From Collimonas sp. OK412 (GTDB taxonomy: Bacteria > Pseudomonadota > Gammaproteobacteria > Burkholderiales > Burkholderiaceae_D), in assembly GCF_900112135.1 (NCBI RefSeq), contig NZ_FOLC01000014.1:62001-126000 (forward strand): DNA of 64,000 nucleotides, in the 5' to 3' direction. Shown one piece after another: positions 1-8,583 of this stretch. The position numbers and the translations under genes were made by a program. Position 1 is the stretch's first letter. The number at the start of each line of letters is the position of its first letter. Under the pieces are notes generated by a model, which saw nothing but the letters and a program-made list of their open reading frames with translations, ran no database searches and was not told the DNA's origin.

Positions 1-37
1 TATTTCCGACTAACCGTCCCTGCCCTTCTACGCTGCC

Positions 38-973
38 ATGAACCAACTCGAACAACTCAAGCAATTCACCACCATTGTTGCCGACACCGGCGACTTCCAG
101 TCGATCAAGGCGTTTGCGCCGCGCGACGCCACCACCAATCCATCGCTGATCCTGAAAGCGGTGCAAAAGCCGGAGTACCAGCCGCTGCTGAGCCAGACAG
201 TCAAGGAACACGCGCAGCTGTCGACTGCCGACATCATCGACCACCTGCTGATCACCTTCGGTAAGGAAATCCTGAAAATCATCCCGGGCCGGGTCTCCAC
301 CGAAACCGATGCCCGCCTGTCGTTCGATACCCAAGGCAGCATCGATAAAGGGCACGCCCTGATCAAGCTGTATGAAGCCGCCGGGATAGACCGCGAACGC
401 GTGCTGATCAAGATCGCCTCTACCTGGGAAGGCATACGGGCGGCCGAGGTGCTGCAGAAGGCCGGCATCCATTGCAACCTGACCTTGCTGTTTTCGCTGC
501 CGCAGGCGATTGCCTGCGCCGAAGCCAAGGTGCAGCTGATTTCGCCGTTTGTCGGCCGCATCTACGACTGGTACAAGAAATCCAGCGGCCAGGACTACAG
601 CGGCGCCGACGATCCCGGCGTGCAGTCGGTCAAGCAGATTTACAACTACTTCCGCAAATTCGGCTACGCCACCGAAGTCATGGGCGCCAGCTTCCGCAAC
701 ACTTCGCAAATCGTCGAACTGGCCGGTTGCGACCTGCTCACCATCAGCCCCGACCTGCTGCAGAAACTGGCCGAGAGCGACGCCCCGGTCAGGCGCAAGC
801 TCAACCCTGAAGAGGCGAAGCTGAGCGACCTGAAGAAAATCGACCTGGACGAGACTACGTTCCGCACCATGCTGAACGACGATGCGATGGCTACTGAAAA
901 GCTGTCGGAAGGCATACGCCAATTCAGCGCCGATGCGGTCAAGCTGGAAAAGCTGGTAGACGCCTTGCGCTGA
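38..973 (+). CDS. tal: Transaldolase
   Basis: Transaldolase of the non-oxidative pentose phosphate pathway, cytoplasmic; it moves a dihydroxyacetone unit from sedoheptulose 7-phosphate to glyceraldehyde 3-phosphate. The 311-residue product has the TalA/TalB length and fold pattern: D16 in the first strand (TIVADTGDF), TTNPSL at about 32-37, and the Schiff-base lysine K125 in VLIKIASTW. The ATG is 37 bases from the window edge, so its promoter cannot be seen. It is convergent with purU, and the two share a bidirectional terminator. Assignment is secure. Confidence 0.96.
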   Translation: MNQLEQLKQFTTIVADTGDFQSIKAFAPRDATTNPSLILKAVQKPEYQPLLSQTVKEHAQLSTADIIDHLLITFGKEILKIIPGRVSTETDARLSFDTQGSIDKGHALIKLYEAAGIDRERVLIKIASTWEGIRAAEVLQKAGIHCNLTLLFSLPQAIACAEAKVQLISPFVGRIYDWYKKSSGQDYSGADDPGVQSVKQIYNYFRKFGYATEVMGASFRNTSQIVELAGCDLLTISPDLLQKLAESDAPVRRKLNPEEAKLSDLKKIDLDETTFRTMLNDDAMATEKLSEGIRQFSADAVKLEKLVDALR

Positions 974-1006
974 AAGCCGCTCCGGCATCCTGCGATGCAA
1001 TGAAAG

Positions 1007-1041
1007 AAAAATGGCCTCGATTCACATCGAGGCCATTTTTT
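1007..1041. terminator. Bidirectional terminator between tal and purU
   Basis: An 11-bp perfect stem (1011-1021 with 1026-1036), loop TCAC, with an A-run before and a T-run after, so it works for tal on the plus strand and purU on the minus strand. It lies directly between the two convergent stop codons. Confidence 0.9.
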
Positions 1042-1046
1042 TATTC

Positions 1047-1916
1047 TTACTTGAACACCACCGTCTTGTGCCCGTTGAGCAAGATCCTGTGTTCGACAAA
1101 CCATTTCACCGCCCGCGCCAGCACTACGCACTCGACGTCGCGCCCGATCGCCGTCAAGGTTTCCGGCTCCATCGCGTGATCGACGCGCGCCACGTCCTGT
1201 TCGATGATCGGCCCCTCGTCCAGGTCGCCGGTGACGAAATGCGCGGTGGCGCCGATCAGCTTGACGCCGCGCTCATGCGCCTGGTAATAAGGTTTGGCGC
1301 CCTTGAAACTGGGCAGGAAGGAATGGTGGATATTGATGGCGCGCCCGGCCAGCGCGGTGCACATGGCCGGCGACAGGATCTGCATGTAGCGCGCCAGCAC
1401 CACCAGGTCGATGTTGTTGGCCTCGACGATGTCCAGCACCTTGGCTTCCTGCGCCTGCTTGGCTTCCTTGGAAGCGCCTGCGGCCAGGGGCAGGTGGTGG
1501 AACGGAATGTTGTAGCTGGCGGCCAGCTGATAGAAATCGGTATGGTTCGATACGATGGCCGAAATTTCCACCGGCAGCAAACCGCTCTTGTAACGGAACA
1601 GCAAGTCGTTCAGGCAATGGCCGATTTTCGACACCATCAGCATCAGGCGCGGCTTCTTGCACGCATCATGCAGCTGCCATTGCATCTGCATGGTGTCGGC
1701 CAGCGCGGAAAATTCCGCCCTCAGGCGCTCTTCGGCAACCGCCGCATCTTCCGACGAAAAATGCACGCGCATGAAAAACAGCTGGGACTGGGCGTCGCCG
1801 AACTGGGCCGAATCGATGATGTTGCAGCCGTGGTCCGCCAGGAAGCCGGAGACGCGGTGGACGATCCCGCGCTGGTCGAGGCAGGACAAGGTAAGGATGT
1901 ATTCTGGATAGCTCAT
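1047..1916 (-). CDS. purU: Formyltetrahydrofolate deformylase
   Basis: Hydrolyses 10-formyl-THF to THF and formate, which balances one-carbon pools and supplies formate to PurT. The 289-residue protein has an N-terminal ACT regulatory domain (about 5-85) and a formyltransferase-like catalytic domain (about 90-285). The N-H-D catalytic set is visible as N195 and H197 in NIHHSFLPSF and D233 in GDLDEGP. The long PurU-type ACT extension separates it from PurN. purT lies in the same window at 59529, so both ends of the formate route are present. Start ATG at 1916. Confidence 0.95.
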   Translation of the reverse strand: MSYPEYILTLSCLDQRGIVHRVSGFLADHGCNIIDSAQFGDAQSQLFFMRVHFSSEDAAVAEERLRAEFSALADTMQMQWQLHDACKKPRLMLMVSKIGHCLNDLLFRYKSGLLPVEISAIVSNHTDFYQLAASYNIPFHHLPLAAGASKEAKQAQEAKVLDIVEANNIDLVVLARYMQILSPAMCTALAGRAINIHHSFLPSFKGAKPYYQAHERGVKLIGATAHFVTGDLDEGPIIEQDVARVDHAMEPETLTAIGRDVECVVLARAVKWFVEHRILLNGHKTVVFK

Positions 1917-1990
1917 GGTTTTGTGTGAGGCGGAAAGCGCTTTAGCGTTGAGCCAAAGCCGCTATTGTCGCATGCCTGCATGTACATGAC

Positions 1991-2027
1991 AAAAAACCAG
2001 GGTGGCTTGACGCCACTCTGGTTTTTG
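1991..2027 (-). terminator. Rho-independent terminator downstream of the bactofilin gene
   Basis: Stem of about 15 bp with one G-T wobble (1992-2006 with 2012-2026), loop TTGAC, then a T-run on the minus strand. It sits between the bactofilin stop and the purU start. An equal T-run on the plus strand makes it formally bidirectional. Confidence 0.85.
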
Positions 2028-2101
2028 CCGCAGACAGACAACGCTGGCCGGACAGGCCGCGGGCCTTGTCGGCAGGACGCCGCCCGGCCGGGGGCAGCCT
2101 C

Positions 2102-2632
2102 TTATGCTACAGCAGTAACTGCAGCCGGCTTGGCGGCGCTGGATGCCGCCGAGGTGCCGACTTGCACTTCACCGGTCAGCTGGCCGCCTTCTTCGATGAC
2201 AACCTTGCCATAGCGGATTTTGCCGGAAACCTTGCCGGTCGAATAAATCACCAGCTTTTCACGGACAGTCAGGTCGCCGTCGAATTCACCGTAGATTTCG
2301 GCCAGGTCGATTTCAGCCGAACCCTTGAACGCGCCTTTTTCAGCGATATGGATCACGCGCGAATTCATCGTCGCCTCAACCCGGCCCTCGACCACCAAGG
2401 TGTCGCAATCGGTGATTTCGACGCCCTTGAGCTTGATGTTCGGGCCGACGATCAGCTTGCTGCCAACTTCGTTGGTGCTGGATGCGGAATGGCTGGCTTG
2501 AGTGCTCACAGGATTATTCGCCTTTGGAATGGAGGTGCTGCCGGAAGTCAGGTTGCTGCTGGCGCTGAACGGGGAGTTTGGTGTCGGTGTTTCTCGCTTG
2601 CCGCCGAAAAACGAATTCTCTGATTTAAGCAT
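2102..2632 (-). CDS. Bactofilin (polymer-forming cytoskeletal protein)
   Basis: A 176-residue bactofilin-family (DUF583) protein. The central beta-helix domain spans about 55-160 with the typical repeating short strands (VGPNIKLKGVEITDC, VVEGRVEA, EIDLAEIYGEFDGDLTV, VSGKIRYGKVVIEEG). Low-complexity tails rich in Ser, Thr, Asn and Ala flank it. Bactofilins self-assemble at the membrane and often scaffold cell-wall enzymes; no partner such as an M23 peptidase is adjacent, so its specific role is unknown. A GGAG ribosome site precedes the ATG. It has its own terminator and is probably monocistronic. Confidence 0.88.
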   Translation of the reverse strand: MLKSENSFFGGKRETPTPNSPFSASSNLTSGSTSIPKANNPVSTQASHSASSTNEVGSKLIVGPNIKLKGVEITDCDTLVVEGRVEATMNSRVIHIAEKGAFKGSAEIDLAEIYGEFDGDLTVREKLVIYSTGKVSGKIRYGKVVIEEGGQLTGEVQVGTSAASSAAKPAAVTAVA

Positions 2633-2977
2633 GGGGTCTCCTGGAAGGTATTGCTTGCACTAACGGGTCAGCGCTTCGATAACAATGAAATGACCATATA
2701 TGACATAGGTCTACAGCGTTCGAGAAGACCCTCCGCAAAAAGTTCATAGCTAAAATCATTAATTTGTAACCGTCGCCCGGATGCGGCGTCTGGTAAAAAC
2801 CACCCGCATGCGCTTTTGATTATCAATCATTTATCTTCTGCGCGTACAACAAAAATAAATGGCCGGAGCAAAACGCCAATGCTGATATTGCTATGACAAT
2901 ACCGGATCTGCGGCGCCGGCGATCCGGCCGCGGCAATGCGTTACAATCTCACGATCCGTTTCCGTTATCACAAAAAA
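2633..2977. other. Intergenic region between divergent bactofilin and thyA genes
   Basis: 345 bases with no credible gene. It is AT-rich compared with its surroundings and must hold both promoters. A TACAAT -10-like hexamer at 2942-2947 sits 31 bases before the thyA ATG, but no good -35 is seen. The open frame from 2936 extends thyA by 14 residues that lack homology to ThyA and is not the real start. Confidence 0.5.
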
Positions 2978-3772
2978 ATGCGCCAATACCTAGATCTCAT
3001 GCGTCATGTGCAACAACATGGCACAGTCAAAACCGACCGCACCGGCACCGGCACCCGCTCCGTGTTCGGCTACCAGATGCGTTTCAACCTGCAAGACGGC
3101 TTTCCCTTGCTGACCACCAAGAAACTGCACTTGCGCTCGATCATCCATGAACTGATCTGGTTCCTGGCCGGCTCCACCAACATCAAGTACCTAAAAGACA
3201 ACGACGTAAAAATTTGGGATGAATGGGCCGACAGCGACGGCAACCTGGGGCCGATCTACGGCTTTCAGTGGCGTTCGTGGCCGGCGCCGGGCGGCGCGCA
3301 CATCGACCAGATCAAGCAGGTTGTCGAGCAGATCAAGCACAACCCGGATTCGCGCAGGCTGATCGTTTCAGCCTGGAACGTCGCCGATATCCCGCAGATG
3401 AAACTGCCGCCCTGCCACGCCTTCTTCCAGTTCTACGTGGCCGACGGCAAGCTGTCCTGCCAGCTGTACCAGCGCAGCGCCGACATCTTCCTGGGCGTCC
3501 CCTTCAACATCGCCTCCTACGCCTTGCTGACCCACATGGTGGCCCAGCAGTGCGGGCTGGAGGTTGGCGACTTCATCTGGACCGGCGGCGATTGCCATTT
3601 GTATTCCAACCACGCGGCGCAAGTCGAAGAGCAGCTGTCGCGCAGCCCGGGGCCGCTGCCGCGCCTGGAGATCAAGCGCAAGCCGGAATCGATTTTCGAT
3701 TATCGGTTCGAGGATTTCGAGATCCTCGACTATCACCCGCAAGCGCACATCAAGGCGCCGGTCGCGGTATAA
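2978..3772 (+). CDS. thyA: Thymidylate synthase
   Basis: Converts dUMP to dTMP using 5,10-methylene-THF. With the ATG at 2978 the protein is 264 residues, exactly the E. coli ThyA length, and aligns from MRQYLDLM onward. Visible landmarks: RTGTGT (21-26), catalytic C146 in [13 protein letters not shown] (about 125-127), QRSADIFLG, and the C-terminal IKAPVAV. An upstream in-frame ATG at 2936 would add a non-homologous leader. folA, normally its close neighbour in this group, lies 11 kb away behind a minus-strand block (see findings). Confidence 0.97.
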   Translation: MRQYLDLMRHVQQHGTVKTDRTGTGTRSVFGYQMRFNLQDGFPLLTTKKLHLRSIIHELIWFLAGSTNIKYLKDNDVKIWDEWADSDGNLGPIYGFQWRSWPAPGGAHIDQIKQVVEQIKHNPDSRRLIVSAWNVADIPQMKLPPCHAFFQFYVADGKLSCQLYQRSADIFLGVPFNIASYALLTHMVAQQCGLEVGDFIWTGGDCHLYSNHAAQVEEQLSRSPGPLPRLEIKRKPESIFDYRFEDFEILDYHPQAHIKAPVAV

Positions 3773-3778
3773 GCGGCG

Positions 3779-5215
3779 CTAACTGCCCTGTGTCGGCTCG
3801 GCGGCGGGCCTGGCCTGTACGTCCTGCCAGCCTCCGCCCAAGGCTTTATACAGCGATACCGTGGCTTTCAGGCGCTTGAGCTTGATCTGGCCAAGTTCGT
3901 TCTGCACCTCCGACAAGGAACGCTGTGTATCCAGCACCGTCATCAAATCTTCGGCGCCGACGCGATAACGAATTTCCGACAATTCGAAAGCAAAGCGCGC
4001 CTGCTCCATTTCCGTGACTTTCAACTTGCGCTGTTCATCCAGGCTGCGGATCTGCCCCAGCGCCGTATCGACTTCGGACAATGCCGCGATCACCGTCGAA
4101 CGGTAAACCTGCACCAGCTCCTGTTTCTGGGCGATCGCCAGGTCGCGCTGGCTGCTCAGGCGGCCGGCGTCGAAAATAGGCGCCACCAGTCCGGCGCCGA
4201 GGTTGGCCAGCATGTTGGGGCCGTTAAACAGCGACAGCAATGCGTTGCTCTGGCCGCCAGCCGAACCGGTCAGGCGGATGCTGGGAAACAGCGCGGCGCG
4301 GGCGTTGGCGACGTTGGCATTGGCGGCGGCCAATTCAGCCTCGACGTGGCGTATGTCGGGACGCCGCGACAGCAATTCCGACGGCAAGCCGGGAGTCACC
4401 TGCGGCAGCAAAATCTTGGCCAGTCCCGCCTCGTTGACGGTGAAGGTCTGGGGCGGCCGTCCCAGCAGTATCGCCAATGCAGTCTGCGCTTCGCGCTCCT
4501 GCTGCTTGAGATCGGGAATCACGGCTTTCTGCCCGGCCACCGCCGAGCGCTGCCGCGCCAGGTCCAGCGGCGAAGCAGAGCCGGCGCGGCTTTGCGCCGA
4601 CACCAGTTTCAGCACCCGCTCCGCATTGTCGACGTTTTGCTGGGCGATTTCGATGCGGTCGCGCAGCGACAGCACTTGCAGGTAAGTCGAGACAATGCCG
4701 CTGGTGACGGTCAGCGCCACCGTTTCCCGGTCATAGCGATTGGCTTGCAAAGACGCTTCCGCGGCGGCCAGCCCGGCCCGGTTCTTGCCCCAGAAATCGA
4801 CTTCATAGCCGATCTCGACCAGGCCGCTGGTAGAGGTCACGGCGCTGCCGCTGGAGGCGAGCGGCAACGCCCGGTTGATGCTGGTTGAAAAATCCGCATT
4901 GGGCAGCAAAGGCGCGCCGGCAATCCGTGCTTGCGCCTCGGCCTGGCGCACCCGCGAGATGGCGGCGGCAATTTCCAGGTTGCTGCTCTGTCCTTGCGCC
5001 ACCAGCTGGCTCAGCTCGTCGCTGCCGAAGCGCTTCCACCAGCCGCTGTCCGGCCAGTCCTGCTCGCCGGTGTTGGCGGACAGGTCCCAGCTTTGCGGAA
5101 TCTCCACGCTGGGCGTCGGCTCCCTGATCTCGACCTGGCTGGCGCAGGCTGACAGCAGCAGCACGCTCACGCAAGCAGCCATATAACTCCGGCGGCGAAG
5201 AAAAAAGCGATTCAT
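3779..5215 (-). CDS. Outer membrane efflux lipoprotein, NodT/OprM-type
   Basis: TolC-like outer membrane factor that forms the exit duct of tripartite transporters. The preprotein has a lipoprotein signal with lipobox LLSAC (C24), followed by two OEP domains with heptad-rich helical repeats. Total is 478 residues from the ATG at 5215, typical for the family. That ATG is preferred over one at 5227 because GGAG lies six bases upstream; the 5227 ATG overlaps the adaptor stop. It is the last gene of an adaptor/OMF pair and probably cotranscribed with it, serving the ABC exporter upstream. Substrate unknown. Confidence 0.9.
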   Translation of the reverse strand: MNRFFLRRRSYMAACVSVLLLSACASQVEIREPTPSVEIPQSWDLSANTGEQDWPDSGWWKRFGSDELSQLVAQGQSSNLEIAAAISRVRQAEAQARIAGAPLLPNADFSTSINRALPLASSGSAVTSTSGLVEIGYEVDFWGKNRAGLAAAEASLQANRYDRETVALTVTSGIVSTYLQVLSLRDRIEIAQQNVDNAERVLKLVSAQSRAGSASPLDLARQRSAVAGQKAVIPDLKQQEREAQTALAILLGRPPQTFTVNEAGLAKILLPQVTPGLPSELLSRRPDIRHVEAELAAANANVANARAALFPSIRLTGSAGGQSNALLSLFNGPNMLANLGAGLVAPIFDAGRLSSQRDLAIAQKQELVQVYRSTVIAALSEVDTALGQIRSLDEQRKLKVTEMEQARFAFELSEIRYRVGAEDLMTVLDTQRSLSEVQNELGQIKLKRLKATVSLYKALGGGWQDVQARPAAEPTQGS

Positions 5216-5226
5216 CGGCGACTCCA

Positions 5227-6489
5227 TCAGCGCGCTTTCGGCGCTGAGGCTGCTGCCGCCGCGGGCGCCACGGCATTTTTTGCCGCCGGCGCCGGTACTG
5301 GCGCAACCGCAGCCGCCCCGGCCACCACTACCTGCTCGCCGGGCTCCAATCCAGACAATACCTGTGCCATCTGCTCGCTGCGAATGCCGATTTTTATCTT
5401 GCGCGGACTAGCCTGCTGGCCGGCCTCGGCCACATTCACCAGATAACTGCCGTCGACTTCCGGCTTGCCCAGCAGCGCCACCGGCAGCAGCACCGCATTT
5501 TGGGCTTGCGCCAGCACAAAGCGGACCTGGGCGCTCATGCCGCTCATCAGTTCCTGTTGTGGATTGTCGACTTCGAACAAGACGTTGTAGAAAGTCTGCT
5601 TGCCCTGCTCGCCCGAACTGTCGGCCGGCACCGGCACCACTTGCCGCAACTTGCCCGACCAGCGCTTGCCCGGATAACCCGGCGTGCTGAAATAGGCGGT
5701 CATTCCCTTGCGCAGCAGCGGCACGTCGATTTCCGCCACCCTGGCCTGCACCGTCAGCCGGCCCAGGTCGGCGATCCGCAACAAAGGCACCATCGTCTGG
5801 CCGACGCCTATCGCCTGGCCCGGGCGCGCCGCCACCGACACCACGGTGCCGCTGATCGGCGCCGCTACCTGCGTATGGCTGCGCGTTTCTTCATCGTCCT
5901 TCATGGTGCTTTCGGTCTGGCGGATCTGGGCATTGATCGCCTCCACCCTTGCCGCCGCCGAATACATGCTCATGCGGCTCGACTCGAAAGATTCTTCGCG
6001 CGTGGCGTTTTCCGCTTTCAGCTGCGTCTGGCGCTTGAATTGCAGCTCGGCGAAATCGAGTTGCGCGCGCTGGTCCGCCAGCTCCGCCTGCAGCCGCGCC
6101 AGCTGGGCGCGGTTGCTTTCCAGCCGCGCCGACGGCAGGGTCGGCGTGATCTCGACCACCATCTTGCCGGCCTTGACCTCGTCGCCCACCGACACCAGCA
6201 CATCCTTGACCTGGCCCGACACCTGGGCCACGACGTCGCTGTATTTATGCAACTGCAGCTTGCCGCTGGCAAGCACCGCCTGTTCGATATCGCCGCGCTG
6301 CACCGTTTCAGTCTGCAGCCGCACCGGCGCAGGTTTAGGCGCCGGCGGCGGCCGCTGCCCGAACGCCTTCCATACCAGGAAGCCCGCTCCCGCTGCAATC
6401 AGGAGCGCCAGGATGGCCGTCAGCCAGCGCCGGCCGGAGTGGCCGAACGCGGTTGGCAAAGCGGATTTATCGGTTGGATCAACAGTCAT
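5227..6489 (-). CDS. Periplasmic adaptor (membrane fusion protein), MacA/HlyD-like
   Basis: 420 residues. An N-terminal membrane anchor (about 22-40) is followed by a biotinyl-lipoyl half (VVAQVSGQVKDVLVSVGDEV), a helical hairpin (about 115-205), a second lipoyl half (VAAPISGTVVSVAARPGQ), a beta-barrel (about 235-330) and a membrane-proximal domain; the tail is Ala/Pro-rich. The MacA-like layout would normally pair with a MacB (FtsX-fold) pump, yet no MacB is here. The neighbour is a half-size ABC exporter, 75 bases upstream. It overlaps the OMF open frame, indicating coupling. Confidence 0.88.
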   Translation of the reverse strand: MTVDPTDKSALPTAFGHSGRRWLTAILALLIAAGAGFLVWKAFGQRPPPAPKPAPVRLQTETVQRGDIEQAVLASGKLQLHKYSDVVAQVSGQVKDVLVSVGDEVKAGKMVVEITPTLPSARLESNRAQLARLQAELADQRAQLDFAELQFKRQTQLKAENATREESFESSRMSMYSAAARVEAINAQIRQTESTMKDDEETRSHTQVAAPISGTVVSVAARPGQAIGVGQTMVPLLRIADLGRLTVQARVAEIDVPLLRKGMTAYFSTPGYPGKRWSGKLRQVVPVPADSSGEQGKQTFYNVLFEVDNPQQELMSGMSAQVRFVLAQAQNAVLLPVALLGKPEVDGSYLVNVAEAGQQASPRKIKIGIRSEQMAQVLSGLEPGEQVVVAGAAAVAPVPAPAAKNAVAPAAAAASAPKAR

Positions 6490-6564
6490 CGGTGCAAACT
6501 CAGGAGTAATCAGATTTCAGGAACAACAGAAACAACAATGAACAGCGCGCTTTTTGAGTTTGTT

Positions 6565-8436
6565 TCAAGCCAGTGCAGCCTGGGTCTCGCCCGGCAGCAC
6601 ATCTTCGTCCACTTCTTCGCCGAGGAAACCGCCGCTCTGGTGTGCCCACAGGCGCGCATACAGGCCGCCGCGTTCCAGCAGGCTGCGGTGATCGCCCTCT
6701 TCCACTATGCGGCCCTTGTCGAGCACAATCAGGCGATCCATGGCAGCGATGGTCGACAAACGGTGCGCAATCGCCACCACCGTCTTACCTTCCATCAGCC
6801 GATACAGGCTGGCCTGGATCGCCGCTTCGACTTCCGAATCGAGTGCGCTGGTGGCTTCATCCAGCAACAGGATAGGCGCATCTTTCAGCATCACGCGCGC
6901 AATCGCAATCCGCTGGCGCTGGCCGCCGGACAGCTTGACGCCGCGTTCGCCGACATGGGCGTCATAGCCGGTGCGGCCCTTGGGATCGGTCAGGGTCAGG
7001 ATGAAGTCATGCGCCTCCGCCCGCTGCGCCGCCACCAGCATGTCGGCGTCGGTGGCGTCAGGGCGGCCGTACAACAGGTTGTCGCGCACCGAACGGTGCA
7101 GCAGGGACGTATCCTGCGTCACCATGCCGACCTGCGCCCGCAAGCTGTCTTGCGTGACGTGCGCGATATCCTGGCTATCGATCAGGATGCGGCCCTGCTC
7201 GACATCGTAAAACCGCAGCAGCAGGTTGACGATAGTCGATTTACCCGCGCCGGAACGGCCGACCAGGCCGATCTTTTCGCCGGGGCGGATATGCAGGGAC
7301 AACTGGTCGATCACCGGCCGCTGGCCGCCATAGGCAAAACCGACACGCTCGAAATCGAGCGTGCCCTGCCTGACCTGCAGCGGCTTGGCGCCGGCCTGGT
7401 CCACCACTGCCTGCTGGCGCGACAAGGTGTTGATGCCGTCCTGCACCGTGCCGACCTGCTCGAACAAGGAAGCGAATTCCCACATCACCCAGTGTGAAAT
7501 GCCGTTCAGGCGCAAGGCCATCGCGGTCGCCGCCGCCACCGCGCCGATGCCGACCTGGCCCTGGGTCCACAGCCATAGCGCAACGCCGGCGGTGCTCAGG
7601 ATCAGCAGCATGCTCAAGGTATGGTTGACGATTTCAAACCCGGTCACCAGGCGCATCTGGCCGTGCACCGTCTGCAGGAATTCCTGCATCGCCGAGCGCG
7701 CATAACCGGCTTCGCGGCCTGCATGCGAGAACAGCTTGACGGTAGCGATGTTGGTGTAAGCGTCGGTAATGCGGCCGGTCATCAGGGAACGCGCGTCGGC
7801 CTGGGCCTTCGCTACCTTGCTCAGGCGCGGCACGAAATAACGCAGCGCCGAGGCATACAGCGCCAGCCAGCCGAGGAACGGCACCAGCATCCAGCCGTCG
7901 AAACTGCCGACCACCGCCACCATGGTGACGAAATAGATCATCACGAACACCAGGATATCGCACAGGATCATGCAGACGTCGCGCACTGCCAGCGAGGTCT
8001 GCATGACCTTGGTGGCAACCCGGCCGGCAAACTCGTCCTGGTAAAAGTGCATGCTCTGGTTCAGCATCAGGCGGTGGAATTTCCAGCGCAGCAGCATCGG
8101 GAAATTGCCCGCCAGCGCCTGCTGCTTGAACATGCTTTGCAAGGCGACGATCACCGGGCTGGCCAGCAGTATCGCCGCCAGCAACAGCAGGTTGCGGCTT
8201 TCATGGCTCCACAGGTCCGCCGGCTGCACATGGCCGAGCCAGTCGACGATGCGTCCCATCATGGCAAACAGCAAAGCTTCGAACGCGCCGGTGACGGCGG
8301 TCAGCAAGGTCATCGCAATGATGTAGGGACGCAGGCCCTTGGTGCAGGCCCAGACAAACGCAAAAAAACCGCGCGGCGGCGGCGTCATGACCGTATCCGG
8401 ATACGGATACAACAGTCTTTCGAACCAACCAAACAT
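6565..8436 (-). CDS. ABC exporter, fused permease and ATPase (MsbA-like)
   Basis: A 623-residue half transporter: six-helix type-IV exporter domain (about 25-325) and C-terminal nucleotide-binding domain with Walker A GRSGAGKST (about 392-400), signature LSGGQRQRIAIAR (about 500), Walker B ILLLDEATSALD and the H-loop AHRLST. It should work as a homodimer at the inner membrane. Position between opgD and the MacA-like/OMF pair suggests either a tripartite drug or lipid exporter, or export of something linked to periplasmic glucan. A TATACT -10-like box (minus strand, 8485-8490) in the 147-base gap may give it a separate promoter. Confidence 0.87.
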   Translation of the reverse strand: MFGWFERLLYPYPDTVMTPPPRGFFAFVWACTKGLRPYIIAMTLLTAVTGAFEALLFAMMGRIVDWLGHVQPADLWSHESRNLLLLAAILLASPVIVALQSMFKQQALAGNFPMLLRWKFHRLMLNQSMHFYQDEFAGRVATKVMQTSLAVRDVCMILCDILVFVMIYFVTMVAVVGSFDGWMLVPFLGWLALYASALRYFVPRLSKVAKAQADARSLMTGRITDAYTNIATVKLFSHAGREAGYARSAMQEFLQTVHGQMRLVTGFEIVNHTLSMLLILSTAGVALWLWTQGQVGIGAVAAATAMALRLNGISHWVMWEFASLFEQVGTVQDGINTLSRQQAVVDQAGAKPLQVRQGTLDFERVGFAYGGQRPVIDQLSLHIRPGEKIGLVGRSGAGKSTIVNLLLRFYDVEQGRILIDSQDIAHVTQDSLRAQVGMVTQDTSLLHRSVRDNLLYGRPDATDADMLVAAQRAEAHDFILTLTDPKGRTGYDAHVGERGVKLSGGQRQRIAIARVMLKDAPILLLDEATSALDSEVEAAIQASLYRLMEGKTVVAIAHRLSTIAAMDRLIVLDKGRIVEEGDHRSLLERGGLYARLWAHQSGGFLGEEVDEDVLPGETQAALA

Positions 8437-8583
8437 GGAAATACTCCAAAAATAGGCAGGGCAAAAAGCTGACCCAAGCCCAACAGTATATTGTAAATTT
8501 AGCAGGCGGTTCTGAACGCAGCCAGGCAGGACGGCACAAGTGGCCGCCCTGCTTTTGACTCGTGAAACCGTTGTAACAGTCTG

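Noticed and set aside
8526-8554. GC-rich hairpin between opgD and the ABC exporter as an opgD terminator
   Set aside because: The T-run follows it on the plus strand only, where no gene ends; on the minus strand no T-run is present.
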